A DNA stretch of 64,000 bases from Ancylobacter lacus (GTDB lineage Bacteria > Pseudomonadota > Alphaproteobacteria > Rhizobiales > Xanthobacteraceae): positions 124,001-188,000 of the forward strand of contig NZ_JAHBGE010000072.1 of assembly GCF_018390635.1 (NCBI RefSeq), read 5' to 3'. Shown here in pieces: positions 35,739 to 54,400 of this stretch. Within the stretch, counting starts at the first letter, position 1, and the number at the start of each line of letters is the position of its first letter. Both the position numbers and the translations under genes were made by a program. The notes below the pieces were generated by a model that saw only the letters and a list, made by a program, of their open reading frames with translations, was not told the DNA's origin and ran no database searches.

Positions 35739-37403
35739 TCAGTGCCAGTCTTCGATGTTCCGGTCCTTGGTCTCGGGCAGGAAGATGAGCCCGATCACCA
35801 CGGTCATCAGCGCGATGATGATGGGGTACCACAGGCCGGAGAAGATGTTGCCCGAGGCGGCCACGATGGCGAAGGCTGTGGGCGGCAGGAAGCCGCCGAA
35901 CCAGCCATTGCCGATGTGGTAGGGCAGCGACATGCCGGTGTAGCGGATGCGGGTCGGGAACAGCTCGACCAGCAGCGCCGCGATCGGGCCGTAGACCATG
36001 GTGACATAGAGCACGAGAACGAAGAGCAGGCCGATCAGGGTCAGCGACCGGCTGTCGCTCAGCACGCCGCCAATGCTCGGCTGCTTGATGATCGAGGGGT
36101 CTCCGGCCTTCGGATAGCCCGCCGCCTGCGCCGCCGCCACCAGTGCCGCGCCGGTGTTGTCCGCGGTGGGAACGTCGGTGCCGTTGACGGTTGCCACAAC
36201 GGGGCTGCCCGCGGCGCCCGGCAGCAGCGTGTAGTGCATCGAGTTGGTTGCCAGCGTGCGCCGGATCACGTCGCAGGGCCGGGTGAAGACGCGCACGCCG
36301 ACCGGATCGAACAGCGTGCCGCAGCTCGCGGGATCGGCGGTGAGTTCGATCTTCACCTCGCTGGTCGCCGCGATAAGCTTCGGATTGGCGGTGCGGGCGA
36401 TCAGTTCGAACAGCGGGAAATAGGTCGCCGCGGCGATGAGGCAGCCGGCGATGAGGATGGGCTTGCGCCCGATCTTGTCCGACAGCCAGCCGAAGAACAC
36501 GAAGAAGGGCGTGCCGAGCAGGAGGCCGAAGGCGATCAGCAGGTTCGCCGTGGTGCCGTCGACCTTGAGGGTCTGCGTCAGGAAGAACAGCGCGTAGAAC
36601 TGGCCGCAGTACCACACCACGGCCTGGCCGGCGGTGGCGCCGAACAGGGCGATCAGCGCGATCTTGGCGTTCGACCACTTGCCGAACGCTTCGGTAAGCG
36701 GCGCCTTGGAGCGGGTTCCTTCGTCCTTCATCTTCTGGAAGGCGGGGGATTCCGCAAGCTGCAGGCGAATCCAGAGCGAGAAGCCGAGCAGGATGATCGA
36801 CAGCAGGAACGGCACACGCCAGCCCCAGGCCGCGAAGGTCTCCGGCGTCATGGACAGGCGCAGCGTGAGGATGACCAGCAGGGACAGGAACAGACCCACC
36901 GTCGCGGTGGTCTGGATCCACGAGGTGTAGAAGCCGCGCCGTCCATGCGGGGCATGCTCGGCCACGTAGGTCGCGGCGCCGCCATATTCGCCGCCGAGCG
37001 CAAGGCCCTGGGCGAGCCGGCAGAGGATGAAGATCACCGGCGCGGCATAGCCGATGGTGTCGTAACCGGGCAGCAGACCGACGACGAAGGTGGCGATGCC
37101 CATCAGCGTCATGGTGACGAGGAAGGTGTATTTGCGACCGATCAGGTCGCCCAGCCGGCCGAACACCAGCGCGCCGAACGGGCGCACCGCGAATCCCGCC
37201 GCGAAGCCGAACAGCACGAAGATGAACTTTGCGGTGTCGTTGCTGCCGGGCACGAAGGTCGCGGCGATGTTTGCCGCGAGCGAGCCGGCGAGATAGAAAT
37301 CATACCACTCGAAGACCGTGCCGGCGGAGGAGGCGATGATCACCTTCCTCTCTTCCCGCGTCATGGGTGGCGGCGCCGCGGTGCCGCTGGCTGATACGCT
37401 CAT
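35739..37403 (-). CDS. MFS metabolite:H+ symporter with extra periplasmic loop
   Basis: This 554-residue transporter has the metabolite:H+ symporter (MHS) pattern: SSAGTVFEWYDFYLAGSLA, GRLGDLIGRK, LALGGEYGG and a second-half GWLSDKIGRKP. It therefore probably imports a carboxylate-type metabolite. It is about 110 residues longer than the usual ~430-450 because of an extra loop in the second half with DPASCGTLFDP and TRPCDVIRR, two Cys that could form a disulfide. Start ATG at 37403 has GGGAAG upstream. Substrate unknown. Confidence 0.88.
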   Translation of the reverse strand: MSVSASGTAAPPPMTREERKVIIASSAGTVFEWYDFYLAGSLAANIAATFVPGSNDTAKFIFVLFGFAAGFAVRPFGALVFGRLGDLIGRKYTFLVTMTLMGIATFVVGLLPGYDTIGYAAPVIFILCRLAQGLALGGEYGGAATYVAEHAPHGRRGFYTSWIQTTATVGLFLSLLVILTLRLSMTPETFAAWGWRVPFLLSIILLGFSLWIRLQLAESPAFQKMKDEGTRSKAPLTEAFGKWSNAKIALIALFGATAGQAVVWYCGQFYALFFLTQTLKVDGTTANLLIAFGLLLGTPFFVFFGWLSDKIGRKPILIAGCLIAAATYFPLFELIARTANPKLIAATSEVKIELTADPASCGTLFDPVGVRVFTRPCDVIRRTLATNSMHYTLLPGAAGSPVVATVNGTDVPTADNTGAALVAAAQAAGYPKAGDPSIIKQPSIGGVLSDSRSLTLIGLLFVLVLYVTMVYGPIAALLVELFPTRIRYTGMSLPYHIGNGWFGGFLPPTAFAIVAASGNIFSGLWYPIIIALMTVVIGLIFLPETKDRNIEDWH

Positions 37404-37707
37404 GTGCTGCTTCCCTTCCCCTCGTTTATCCTCGCGGGCGTGCGCCCGGTGCGAGACCGCGGCGATGCGCATGGAAAAGCGCACGCGGACCCTCACATCG
37501 ACGCAGAGCCGGCCGAATCCATTCAGCGAGTCGGGGAAGCCTTTCGGGCTGCCCTCCACCCGGTTCGTTCCTCCCGGAACCGCGCACTACAGGCGGCAAG
37601 GTTCCGGCTTTTGCGCGGAATTACTCAGACTCCATGCGCTTATGTTCGGAAGCTTGGCGAAAAGCTGCCGTTCTGACGATTGGTAATTGGTCGTAAAACC
37701 TTCAGCC
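37404..37707. other. Intergenic region between rlmB and MFS gene
   Basis: About 304 bases upstream of the MFS gene start. No gene and no convincing promoter match seen. Confidence 0.4.
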
Positions 37708-38550
37708 TCAACCGGCCGTAGTGCGGATGGCGCGGCGGGCGATGTGCAGGGCGAGCACCGCGGCGTTCGAAACATTGAGGCTGACGATCGCGCCCGGCAG
37801 GTCGATCCGCGCGAGGGTGTCGCAGGTCTGCCGGGTCAGCTGGCGCAGGCCCTTGCCTTCGGCCCCGAGCACCAGCGCCAGCGGCGCCCGCAGGGCGGTG
37901 TCCAGGAGGTCGGCGGGGCCTTCGCTGTCGAGGCCGACCACCTGCACCCCGCGCTTCTTCAGCTCATCGAGAGCACGGGCGAGGTTGGGCACGAAACAGA
38001 ACGGCACGTGTTCCAGGCCGCCGCTGGCGCTCTTGGCCAGCACACCGGTGGCGGCGGGGCTGTGGCGGGCGGTGGTGACGATGGCGCCGACCCGCAGTGC
38101 CGCCGCGGAGCGGACGATGGCGCCGACATTGTGGGGGTCGGTGATCTGGTCGAGCACCAGCAGCAGGTCGCAGCGCGCCGCTTCCTCCAGACTGGGCGAG
38201 GGCAGGGGGTCGGCTTCGGCGAAGATGCCCTGATGGACCGCATCCGGCTCCAGCAGACGGTCGATCTCGCCGGGGCGGACGATCTCGGCGGCCGGGTGCG
38301 GTGCGATGCCTTCCTCCGCGAGGCGCTTGGCCGCGTTCTCCGTGACCAGCAGCCGGCGGATTCGCCGGCGCGGGTTGCGCAACGCCTCGGCGACGCTGTG
38401 CCAGCCGTAGAGAATCGCGACGTCGCCGGGCCATTCGCCAAAGGGGCGGGCCGCCGGCCGATCGCGGCCGCCGCCGGCCGCTCGACGCTGGAAGCCGCCG
38501 GAACCCTTGCGGTCGGCAGAACGGGTGGGACGTGGCGGGCGCTCGCTCAT
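37708..38550 (-). CDS. rlmB: TrmH-family 2'-O-ribose rRNA methyltransferase RlmB
   Basis: The 280-residue SPOUT methyltransferase methylates the 2'-O of a guanosine in 23S rRNA (G2251 in E. coli) with S-adenosylmethionine. The N-terminal substrate-binding domain begins ILYGWHSVAEALRNPRRRI; the SPOUT motifs are LDQITDPHNVGAIVRSA, LGAEGKGLRQL and LPGAIVSLNVSNAAVLALH, the last being the knot motif. A basic Arg/Gly-rich N-terminal tail of about 40 residues precedes the domain. Start ATG at 38550. Confidence 0.93.
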   Translation of the reverse strand: MSERPPRPTRSADRKGSGGFQRRAAGGGRDRPAARPFGEWPGDVAILYGWHSVAEALRNPRRRIRRLLVTENAAKRLAEEGIAPHPAAEIVRPGEIDRLLEPDAVHQGIFAEADPLPSPSLEEAARCDLLLVLDQITDPHNVGAIVRSAAALRVGAIVTTARHSPAATGVLAKSASGGLEHVPFCFVPNLARALDELKKRGVQVVGLDSEGPADLLDTALRAPLALVLGAEGKGLRQLTRQTCDTLARIDLPGAIVSLNVSNAAVLALHIARRAIRTTAG

Positions 38551-38638
38551 GCGCGGTTCTTGTCACGCCGGGAGGCGATTGGCAATTTCGACGGTAACAC
38601 GGCGGACGGATCCGGCTGGGGACAGAGCCGTGCCGGGG

Positions 38639-38667
38639 TTGACAGGGCAGGGGCACCTCACCATAAA
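38639..38667 (+). promoter_or_regulatory. Candidate promoter for tRNA-Tyr–tRNA-Gly–tuf
   Basis: TTGACA, a 17-base spacer and CATAAA match a sigma-70-type promoter. It lies 134 bases upstream of tRNA-Tyr and reads toward the tRNA and tuf genes. Confidence 0.6.
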
Positions 38668-38800
38668 CCCGCCCTCACGGTTCACCTGCCTCGGCGACCA
38701 TTGCCGGGCCGGGTCTCCGGGCAGTCGACAGGCGCCGTCGCGTGAATGCGGCGGGCAGGTCGACCGAGACGTCGAGAAGTGAAGTCGTCACGTACGACTT

Positions 38801-38885
38801 GGGGGAGTGTCCCGAGCGGCAAAGGGGGCGGACTGTAAATCCGCTGGCTATGCCTTCGTAGGTTCGAGTCCTACCTCCCCCACCA
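38801..38885 (+). tRNA. tRNA-Tyr (GUA)
   Basis: A class II tRNA with an 85-base length including CCA: acceptor GGGGGAG pairs with CTCCCCC; the anticodon loop CTGTAAA gives GUA; the long variable arm characteristic of bacterial tRNA-Tyr is present; the T-arm has GGTTCGAGTC. The tRNA-Tyr, tRNA-Gly, tuf order recalls the E. coli tRNA–tufB operon. Confidence 0.96.
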
Positions 38886-38920
38886 CGTCCTCTGCCGCAG
38901 AATGTCCGGTCATGGCGACT

Positions 38921-38994
38921 GCGGGTGTAGCTCAATGGTAGAGCAACAGCCTTCCAAGCTGATGACGAGGGTTCGATTCCCTTCACCCGCTCCA
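38921..38994 (+). tRNA. tRNA-Gly (UCC)
   Basis: Acceptor GCGGGTG pairs with CACCCGC, discriminator T and encoded CCA follow. The anticodon loop CTTCCAA gives UCC. The T-loop has GGTTCGATTCC. It lies 35 bases after tRNA-Tyr and is probably processed from the same transcript. Confidence 0.96.
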
Positions 38995-39422
38995 GCCTCG
39001 CCCATGCCATCCCGAGACATGATTCACCGCTCTCCGCGTGAGCGGGCAGCCGCGGCGCGCGGCGCATCATCTTCAGCGAGCTGGTCGCCACGGGCGATAC
39101 GCCCTTCGGCACGCTGCCCGACTTCGCTTCGGCCGGGAAGATTCGGGATGCCCTGAACGGTGAGCCGACATGTCCCGCTTGCGCGGCTTTTGGCCGCTCG
39201 CGGGGGTTGATCGATCTGGCCGGCGACGGAATTGGGCTTCCACCGGACCGGACCGGCAGGGGCGCCGCGCCGGCACCGTGATTCGCCCGGTCGGCGCCCC
39301 CGGCGCGCGACGGCCTCGACAAGGGCGCGGCCATTGCCGCGGGGCACTTGCGAAAGCGCCGGAAACCGCCTATCCCACGCCCCGATTTTGCGGCTCGATG
39401 TGTCGCCTGAAGGAAACGAGCT
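38995..39422. other. Leader between tRNA-Gly and the first tuf gene
   Basis: About 430 bases without a gene-like frame. A GC-rich stretch with AAGGAAACGAG as a ribosome site lies directly before the tuf ATG. I see no clear terminator, so tuf is probably expressed from the tRNA transcript and possibly a nearer promoter I could not identify. Confidence 0.45.
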
Positions 39423-40613
<1,191 letters not shown>

Positions 40614-40650
40614 TCCGGCGGCTACGGCCGCTTCCGTCACCGTTTCATGA

Positions 40651-40683
40651 AGGAGCGCCCCATCCGGGCGCTCCTTTTCTTTT
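40651..40683 (+). terminator. Intrinsic terminator after tuf copy 1
   Basis: GGAGCGCCC pairs perfectly with GGGCGCTCC around a five-base loop, followed by TTTTCTTTT. It separates tuf from the small Cys-rich gene and tRNA-Trp. Confidence 0.92.
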
Positions 40684-40782
40684 GCGCGGCGTGCCCTGAG
40701 GGGCGGGTGTCGCGGCAGGATGCGAGCGCGTGCCGGCGGCAGCGGATGGCCCGCCGGCGAATCGCGTCAATTGGGGGGCGCC

Positions 40783-41115
40783 ATGCCCGGAGCCAGCCGG
40801 TGCCGCCGCCGCGCCCTCGGTTTCGCCCTGCTGCTGTTGGCGGCTGGCATCGTGCCGCTCCATGCGGAATGCCCGGACCACCCGCCGTGCCGGGGCTGCG
40901 GCTGCAAGGGCGGGCCGGGCTATCGCGGCCCCGATGGCCAGTGCGTCGGCTTTCGGCACCTTTATCGGGTCTGTGGCAACCCGCCGGACAGTCGTTGCAC
41001 CTTCGAGAACGCGCCCGGCACCGGCGCGAATCGGGAGTGCGTCCTGTCGCCCCGGCCCAAGCGCCGCGAAGTGCCGGCCGTGGAGATGCCGCCGGCATCC
41101 GGGCCTGTGGAGTGA
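40783..41115 (+). CDS. Small secreted Cys-rich protein
   Basis: The 110-residue product has a Sec signal (hydrophobic LGFALLLLAAGIVPLHA, cleavage likely at HA-E) and a short mature domain with eight Cys: CPDHPPCRGCGCKGGPGYRG, CVGF, CG and CTFE, ending in a Pro-rich tail. Related hypothetical proteins are common in rhizobia and no function is known. The ATG at 40783 has GGGGGGC six bases upstream. It lies between the tuf terminator and tRNA-Trp, on the same strand. Confidence 0.75.
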   Translation: MPGASRCRRRALGFALLLLAAGIVPLHAECPDHPPCRGCGCKGGPGYRGPDGQCVGFRHLYRVCGNPPDSRCTFENAPGTGANRECVLSPRPKRREVPAVEMPPASGPVE

Positions 41116-41138
41116 GCCGTCTCCCGCGCCGCATCCCC

Positions 41139-41167
41139 TTTACATCGGTGCGGCGGAACTCTAGGAA
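41139..41167 (+). promoter_or_regulatory. Candidate promoter for tRNA-Trp
   Basis: TTTACA, a 17-base spacer and TAGGAA lie about 26 bases upstream of the tRNA-Trp 5-prime end, a typical distance for a tRNA promoter. Confidence 0.55.
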
Positions 41168-41192
41168 GAGCGCCGCCTGCTTCGCGGGCTGT

Positions 41193-41269
41193 AGGAGTGT
41201 AGCTCAACTGGTTAGAGCACCGGTCTCCAAAACCGGGGGTTGGGGGTTCGAGTCCCTCCACTCCTGCCA
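41193..41269 (+). tRNA. tRNA-Trp (CCA)
   Basis: Acceptor AGGAGTG pairs with CACTCCT, discriminator G and encoded CCA follow. The anticodon loop is TCTCCAAAA-like with anticodon CCA. T-arm has GGTTCGAGTC. The tRNA-Trp–secE–nusG order is typical of alphaproteobacteria. Confidence 0.96.
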
Positions 41270-41319
41270 CTCACGCCGCCAGCCGGCGCGGGAGGCGGAC
41301 GGCCACAGTCACGCGACCC

Positions 41320-41347
41320 TTTACGCGACGGGTTTAGCAGGCTATAG
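41320..41347 (+). promoter_or_regulatory. Candidate promoter for secE–nusG
   Basis: TTTACG, a 16-base spacer and CTATAG lie between tRNA-Trp and secE. The -10 fits the alphaproteobacterial CTATAT-like consensus. The position, about 75 bases before the secE start, is plausible. Confidence 0.5.
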
Positions 41348-41420
41348 GCCCGCCCTGCCTCATTGACTGACAGGAAAGCGCGGGGGCGTGTTCCCGCGCT
41401 ATGGGCGTTTCGAGACGAGC

Positions 41421-41618
41421 ATGGCGAAGACGAATCCGGTCGAGTTCTTCCAGCAGGTCCGCGCCGAAGCGCGAAAGGTGACCTGGCCGACCCGTCGCGA
41501 GACCCTGATCACGACGGCGATGGTGTTCGTCATGGTGGTTGTCGCCTCGCTCTTCTTTCTGGTCGCGGACCAGATTCTGAGCTTCGCGGTGGCGCAGCTC
41601 CTGCAGATCGGGCGGTGA
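41421..41618 (+). CDS. secE: Preprotein translocase subunit SecE
   Basis: A 65-residue single-spanning SecE of the short type. The conserved amphipathic part [20 protein letters not shown] precedes one membrane helix ([20 protein letters not shown]). It clamps SecY in the Sec channel. The ATG at 41421 is the start of the conserved N-terminus; the frame is open further upstream. nusG begins five bases after. Confidence 0.95.
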   Translation: MAKTNPVEFFQQVRAEARKVTWPTRRETLITTAMVFVMVVVASLFFLVADQILSFAVAQLLQIGR

Positions 41619-41623
41619 GAGCC

Positions 41624-42154
41624 ATGGCGAAGCGCTGGTACATCGTCCACGCCTATTCGAACTTCGAGAAGAAGGTCGCGGATTCGATCAAGGAACAGGC
41701 CGCCCAGCGTGGCCTTACCGATCTGTTCGACCAGGTGCTGGTGCCGACCGAGAAGGTCGTCGAGGTGCGGCGCGGCCGCAAGGTGGACGCCGAGCGCAAG
41801 TTTTTTCCCGGCTATGTGCTGGTGAAGATGGACCTGACCGACGAGGCGTTTCATCTCATCAAGAACACGCCGAAGGTCACCGGCTTCCTCGGCGCCGACA
41901 ACAAGCCGATGCCGATCGCCGAGGGCGAGGCGATGCGCATCCTCCAGCAGGTGCAGGAGGGCATCGAGCGCCCGAAGCCGTCGATCTCCTACGAGGTCGG
42001 CGAGACGGTGAAGGTGTCGGACGGCCCGTTCGCGTCGTTCAACGGCGTGGTCGAGGAGGTCGACGAAGGCCGCTCCCGCCTCAAGGTGGCGGTGTCGATC
42101 TTCGGTCGCGCCACGCCCGTGGAGCTCGAATTCGGTCAGGTCGAGAAGACCTGA
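41624..42154 (+). CDS. nusG: Transcription antitermination/termination factor NusG
   Basis: The 176-residue NusG binds RNA polymerase and couples it to Rho or ribosomes. It has the NGN domain ([29 protein letters not shown]) and the C-terminal KOW domain ([19 protein letters not shown]). The ATG at 41624 follows secE after five bases. The downstream gap to rplK holds two stable hairpins. Confidence 0.97.
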   Translation: MAKRWYIVHAYSNFEKKVADSIKEQAAQRGLTDLFDQVLVPTEKVVEVRRGRKVDAERKFFPGYVLVKMDLTDEAFHLIKNTPKVTGFLGADNKPMPIAEGEAMRILQQVQEGIERPKPSISYEVGETVKVSDGPFASFNGVVEEVDEGRSRLKVAVSIFGRATPVELEFGQVEKT

Positions 42155-42162
42155 TCGCTTCA

Positions 42163-42204
42163 GGCCGGTTCGCCGGCCGTTTACGGGCCGGTTTCGACCG
42201 GTCC
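42163..42204 (+). promoter_or_regulatory. Twin TTCG-capped hairpins between nusG and rplK
   Basis: GGCCGG-TTCG-CCGGCC at 42163-42178 and GGGCCGGT-TTCG-ACCGGTCC at 42185-42204 are two adjacent stems with the extra-stable UUCG loop, shortly after the nusG stop. They could be an attenuator, a processing site or part of the rplK leader. No T-run follows either. Confidence 0.5.
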
Positions 42205-42300
42205 AAAGGTCGTGGGAGGGCAGGGGCGACCGCCAATCGCTTCATCGCCCGGACCACGTGCCCCGCGCCGGCAGGTCGCCGGCATTTCTGGGAGTAAGAC

Positions 42301-42747
42301 ATGGCAAAGAAGATCACCGGCTATGTGAAATTGCAGGTGCCGGCCGGGTCGGCGAACCCCGCCCCCCCGATCGGTCCTGCGCTCGGCCAGCGCGGCCTGA
42401 ACATCATGGAGTTCTGCAAGGCGTTCAACGCCCAGACCGCCCAGATGGAGAAGGGCATGCCCATCCCCGTCCTGATCACCGCGTATCAGGACCGGTCCTT
42501 CACCTTCGAGCTGAAGACCCCCCCGGTCTCCTACTTCCTCAAGAAGGCCGCCGGCCTGCAGACGAAGAAGAAGCCCGGCTCCGGCCACAAGACCCCGGGC
42601 AAGGGCTTCATCGGCAAGATCTCGCAGGAACAGATGCGCGAGATCGCCGAGAAGAAGATGAAGGATCTGAACTGCGACACCGTCGAGTCGGCGGTCCGCA
42701 TGATCGAAGGCTCCGCCCGTTCGATGGGCCTCGAGGTGGTGGGTTGA
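42301..42747 (+). CDS. rplK: 50S ribosomal protein L11
   Basis: The 148-residue L11 binds the GTPase-associated centre of 23S rRNA and is the stringent-response contact. The N-terminal [21 protein letters not shown] and C-terminal [12 protein letters not shown] are conserved. ATG at 42301 has a GGGAGTAAG site. It is followed by rplA after four bases. Confidence 0.99.
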   Translation: MAKKITGYVKLQVPAGSANPAPPIGPALGQRGLNIMEFCKAFNAQTAQMEKGMPIPVLITAYQDRSFTFELKTPPVSYFLKKAAGLQTKKKPGSGHKTPGKGFIGKISQEQMREIAEKKMKDLNCDTVESAVRMIEGSARSMGLEVVG

Positions 42748-42751
42748 TCTG

Positions 42752-43453
42752 ATGGCCAAGATTGCGAAGCGTGTCCAGGCTACCCGCGAGGGTATCGACC
42801 GGGCGAAGCTCTATGGCCTCGACGAGGCTCTCGGGCTCGTGAAGGACCGGGCCAACGCCAAGTTCGACGAGACCATCGAGGTGGCGATCAACCTCGGCGT
42901 CGACCCGCGCCATGCCGACCAGATGGTCCGCGGCGTGTGCAACCTGCCCAACGGCTCCGGCCGTACCGTGCGGGTCGCGGTGTTCGCTCGCGGCGCCAAG
43001 GCCGACGAGGCCAAGGCGGCCGGTGCCGACATCGTGGGCGCCGAAGACCTGCTGGAGACGATCCAGGGTGGCACCATCGAGTTCGATCGCTGCATCGCGA
43101 CCCCGGACCTGATGCCGCTGGTCGGTCGTCTCGGCAAGATCCTCGGCCCGCGCGGCCTGATGCCGAACCCGAAGGTCGGCACCGTGACCATGGACGTCAA
43201 GGGCGCCGTCGAGGCGGCCAAGGGCGGCGCGGTCGAATTCCGCGTCGAGAAGGCCGGCATCATCCACGCCGGTATCGGCAAGGCCTCGTTCCCGGTCGAC
43301 AAGCTCGCCGAGAACATCCGCGCCTTCGCCGATGCCGTGGTTCGGGCGAAGCCCACCGGCGCCAAGGGCACCTATGTCCAGCGCATCGCGGTGTCCTCGA
43401 CCATGGGCCCCGGCGTGAAGGTCGACACCAGCTCGGTGCTGTCGCCGGCGTGA
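42752..43453 (+). CDS. rplA: 50S ribosomal protein L1
   Basis: The 233-residue L1 binds 23S rRNA at the L1 stalk and usually also its own mRNA near rplK as repressor. The blocks [23 protein letters not shown] and [17 protein letters not shown] are typical. It is coupled to rplK. Confidence 0.99.
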   Translation: MAKIAKRVQATREGIDRAKLYGLDEALGLVKDRANAKFDETIEVAINLGVDPRHADQMVRGVCNLPNGSGRTVRVAVFARGAKADEAKAAGADIVGAEDLLETIQGGTIEFDRCIATPDLMPLVGRLGKILGPRGLMPNPKVGTVTMDVKGAVEAAKGGAVEFRVEKAGIIHAGIGKASFPVDKLAENIRAFADAVVRAKPTGAKGTYVQRIAVSSTMGPGVKVDTSSVLSPA

Positions 43454-43529
43454 TGCCGGAGCCGCGCCGGTCGCGGAGGCGTGACCGGCGCGTATGCGGA
43501 ATTGTCAACCCCCCGATGCGAAGAGGGGG

Positions 43530-43557
43530 CTGACAAGTCCCCTGTTAACCTCTATAT
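43530..43557 (+). promoter_or_regulatory. Candidate promoter for rplJL–rpoBC
   Basis: CTGACA, a 16-base spacer and CTATAT lie 77-104 bases after the rplA stop; the -10 is the classic alphaproteobacterial form. It reads into the rplJ leader. Just before it, CCCCC and GGGGG arms (43510-43529) form a hairpin that may end the rplKA transcript. Confidence 0.6.
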
Positions 43558-43918
43558 CGCAGGTTTCGCTCTGACTCGTTTGAGCGGAGCTGATGACATT
43601 CCAGGCTTTCGTCCGCCAACCCGGACGAAGGGGCCGGTAGGGTTCGCCCTGCCGGCCTAAGTCCTGTCCGAGACTGCAGGTGCCAAGCCCTCCGGGGCGC
43701 GGCGTAATCCCGACCGGGGCCTGCATAGACGGGGTACGACCGCAGTGCTTGTGCCGTCCCAGGACGGCTCTTGAATTTCGGCTCGAACCAGCGCCTTGGC
43801 CGGATCGCTTCGGACCCAAGGGGACAGGATATTCACCCGTCGTCCCGCCTCCCGGCGGGCCGGCAAGGCGCAAACCGGCGGAGGGTTCCCATCCTTCCGC
43901 CACCGGAGAGCAAGAGAA
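43558..43918 (+). promoter_or_regulatory. rplJ leader, possible L10-binding leader
   Basis: About 360 bases between the promoter candidate and rplJ have no coding character. Inside it GCAGGTGCC (near 43677) can pair with GGCCTGC (near 43718), and AGACTGCAGGTGCC resembles the L10-leader element by which L10–L12 represses rplJL. The identification rests on context and this partial resemblance. Confidence 0.5.
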
Positions 43919-44437
43919 GTGGATCGCGCTCAAAAAGAAGAGCTCGTCACGACGCTCGCCGATGTGTTCCAGAACACGTCGGTCGTTGTCGTGGCCCACT
44001 ATTCCGGTCTCACCGTCGCTCAGATGTCCAAGCTGCGTCAGCAGATGAAGGCGAGCGGCGCGACCGTGAAGGTGGCCAAGAACCGCCTCGCGAAGATCGC
44101 TCTCGAAGGTTCGGACGTCGCACATGTCGGTGCCCTGCTGAAGGGCCCGACCGTGATCGCCTATTCCAGCGATCCCGTTGCGGCGCCGAAGGTTGCCGTC
44201 GAGTTTGCCAAGGCGAACGACAAGTTCGTCATCCTTGGCGGCGCGATGGGCAAGACGGCCCTCAATGTGGACGGCGTGAAGGCTCTGGCCACGCTGCCGT
44301 CCCTCGATGAACTGCGCGGCAAGCTGGTCGGCCTCATCCAGGCCCCGGCGACCAAGATCGCCCAGCTCACCACCGCGCCGGCGGCGAAGCTCGCCCGCGT
44401 GTTCGGGGCCTATGCCAAAGAGAACGAAGCCGCGTGA
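43919..44437 (+). CDS. rplJ: 50S ribosomal protein L10
   Basis: The 172-residue L10 anchors the L12 dimers of the ribosomal stalk. It starts at GTG 43919 (AGAGAAG-GTG region), giving [20 protein letters not shown], the normal alphaproteobacterial N-terminus; no ATG is nearer. [12 protein letters not shown] and the C-terminal helix are conserved. Cotranscribed with rplL, about 50 bases downstream. Confidence 0.97.
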   Translation: MDRAQKEELVTTLADVFQNTSVVVVAHYSGLTVAQMSKLRQQMKASGATVKVAKNRLAKIALEGSDVAHVGALLKGPTVIAYSSDPVAAPKVAVEFAKANDKFVILGGAMGKTALNVDGVKALATLPSLDELRGKLVGLIQAPATKIAQLTTAPAAKLARVFGAYAKENEAA

Positions 44438-44487
44438 GGCTTTCCCGGTAATACTGGTTCGAACCAAAATCCAAGGACTTAGGTAAA

Positions 44488-44862
<375 letters not shown>

Positions 44863-44875
44863 TCTGACACGTTTC

Positions 44876-44901
44876 GGGGGCGCCGCGTCAGCGGCGTCCC
44901 C
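44876..44901 (+). promoter_or_regulatory. Hairpin in the rplL–rpoB gap (attenuator or processing site)
   Basis: GGGGGCGCCGC pairs with GCGGCGTCCCC (one mismatch or wobble) around a GTCA loop. A second inverted repeat, GGCGACCG with CGGTCGCC, follows at about 44,953-44,982. E. coli has an attenuator and an RNase III site at this place; there is no T-run here. Confidence 0.5.
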
Positions 44902-45125
44902 GTTCCGTCGGGCGATGCGTCCGGCGGCAATGGAGGACCCTGACGGTTCTCCCGGCGACCGGAGGCCAAGGCCGCGGTCGCCCGGCGAGCCGTCAGACGC
45001 CGTGCAGGGCCGAACGGAGGGCGGGCCGCCTTCCGTCCCGGGCCGGGCGGTGCTCATGCGGTCCCTTGATCCAGCGGCGGGTCAAGGGCGCGCGGACGGA
45101 ACACTCGGACGGAGCGAGGATCGAC

Positions 45126-49256
<4,131 letters not shown>

Positions 49257-49384
49257 CCCGATAGACGTCGACAGGATGCGGGCGCCGGCGGCGTCCGCAT
49301 CCATCATTGCGTCACACAGACTTTTTCCAGCGACACTGAAAGCCCATGGCGGCGGGCGCGGTGTCCGAGCCGAAGGAGACGGCG

Positions 49385-53575
<4,191 letters not shown>

Positions 53576-53614
53576 CGCCGCTTCCGCGCTGTCGCCGATC
53601 GGCATGTCGATGAG

Positions 53615-53650
53615 AGAGGCCGCCCCTTGCCGGGGCGGCCTCTTGTTTTT
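53615..53650 (+). terminator. Intrinsic terminator after rpoC
   Basis: GAGGCCGCCCC pairs perfectly with GGGGCGGCCTC around a five-base loop, followed by TTGTTTTT. Confidence 0.93.
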
Positions 53651-54400
53651 GGGTTAGGGGAGGGCGCCTGTCCCGGCGGGGCCAGCTCGGGTCGCCGGCG
53701 CCGACCGGGATGGGCGACACCTGCGGCGTGTTCTTCCGGCGCCGAGCCGCCGTTCCCCCGGTAACGATTCGGTAAGGTGGCTGCAGTAGCTGGGACAGGG
53801 ACAAACGGCGTATCGGTTGCCGGCTGTCACCTCTGTGCCCCGGGAGACGCACCCGTGGCATGTTCCGGCGATCGCCCGCGGTACCCCCGCCGGTGCCGTA
53901 GCGCGGCCGCTGCAGGGGCTGCAGGCCCCTTCCGTGCCCCGATGAGGATGGCGCGGTCGACACGAGGGTCGGCGGCGCCCGGACCCCGCCCGGAATCGGG
54001 CGAGCGGCCGTCCCTCATGTCGTTCCGGTAACGAACGGGGTTGACTTCTACCGAGTCGCCACGTAGAAGGCCGGGACTTTCGCGGCAGGCCAGTCAGTGT
54101 TGCCGTGTTCGGGCGCCCAGTCCGGACAGAGAACGCTGAGACGCTGCCGGAACGCAAGCATGACCAAAGCAGGCGCATGATCGCGCCGCCGGGCCGCAAG
54201 GCACATGGCGTGATCCTCTGAACGTGCAGCGCCCTCGGCTTCCGGCCGGCGGCGCTTATTTCGTTCGTAGCCATGCTGGACATGTCAGGGCATGCAGGTC
54301 GTGCCCGTTCCGGACCGACGAAAACTGAATGCGGTTGCGGCCGCGGAAATGGGTTCGCGCGGGGCTTGCTCCCGTCGCAACAGAGACGAAGGCGAGAGAC
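53651..54400. other. Long leader before the str operon
   Basis: About 750 bases after the rpoC terminator. No gene-like frame is convincing. A promoter candidate TTGACT-17-TAGAAG is at 54041-54069, leaving an untranslated leader of about 330 bases before rpsL. Confidence 0.5.
54041..54069 (+). promoter_or_regulatory. Candidate str-operon promoter
   Basis: TTGACT, a 17-base spacer and TAGAAG precede rpsL by about 330 bases. The -35 is strong and the -10 is weak. Confidence 0.5.
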
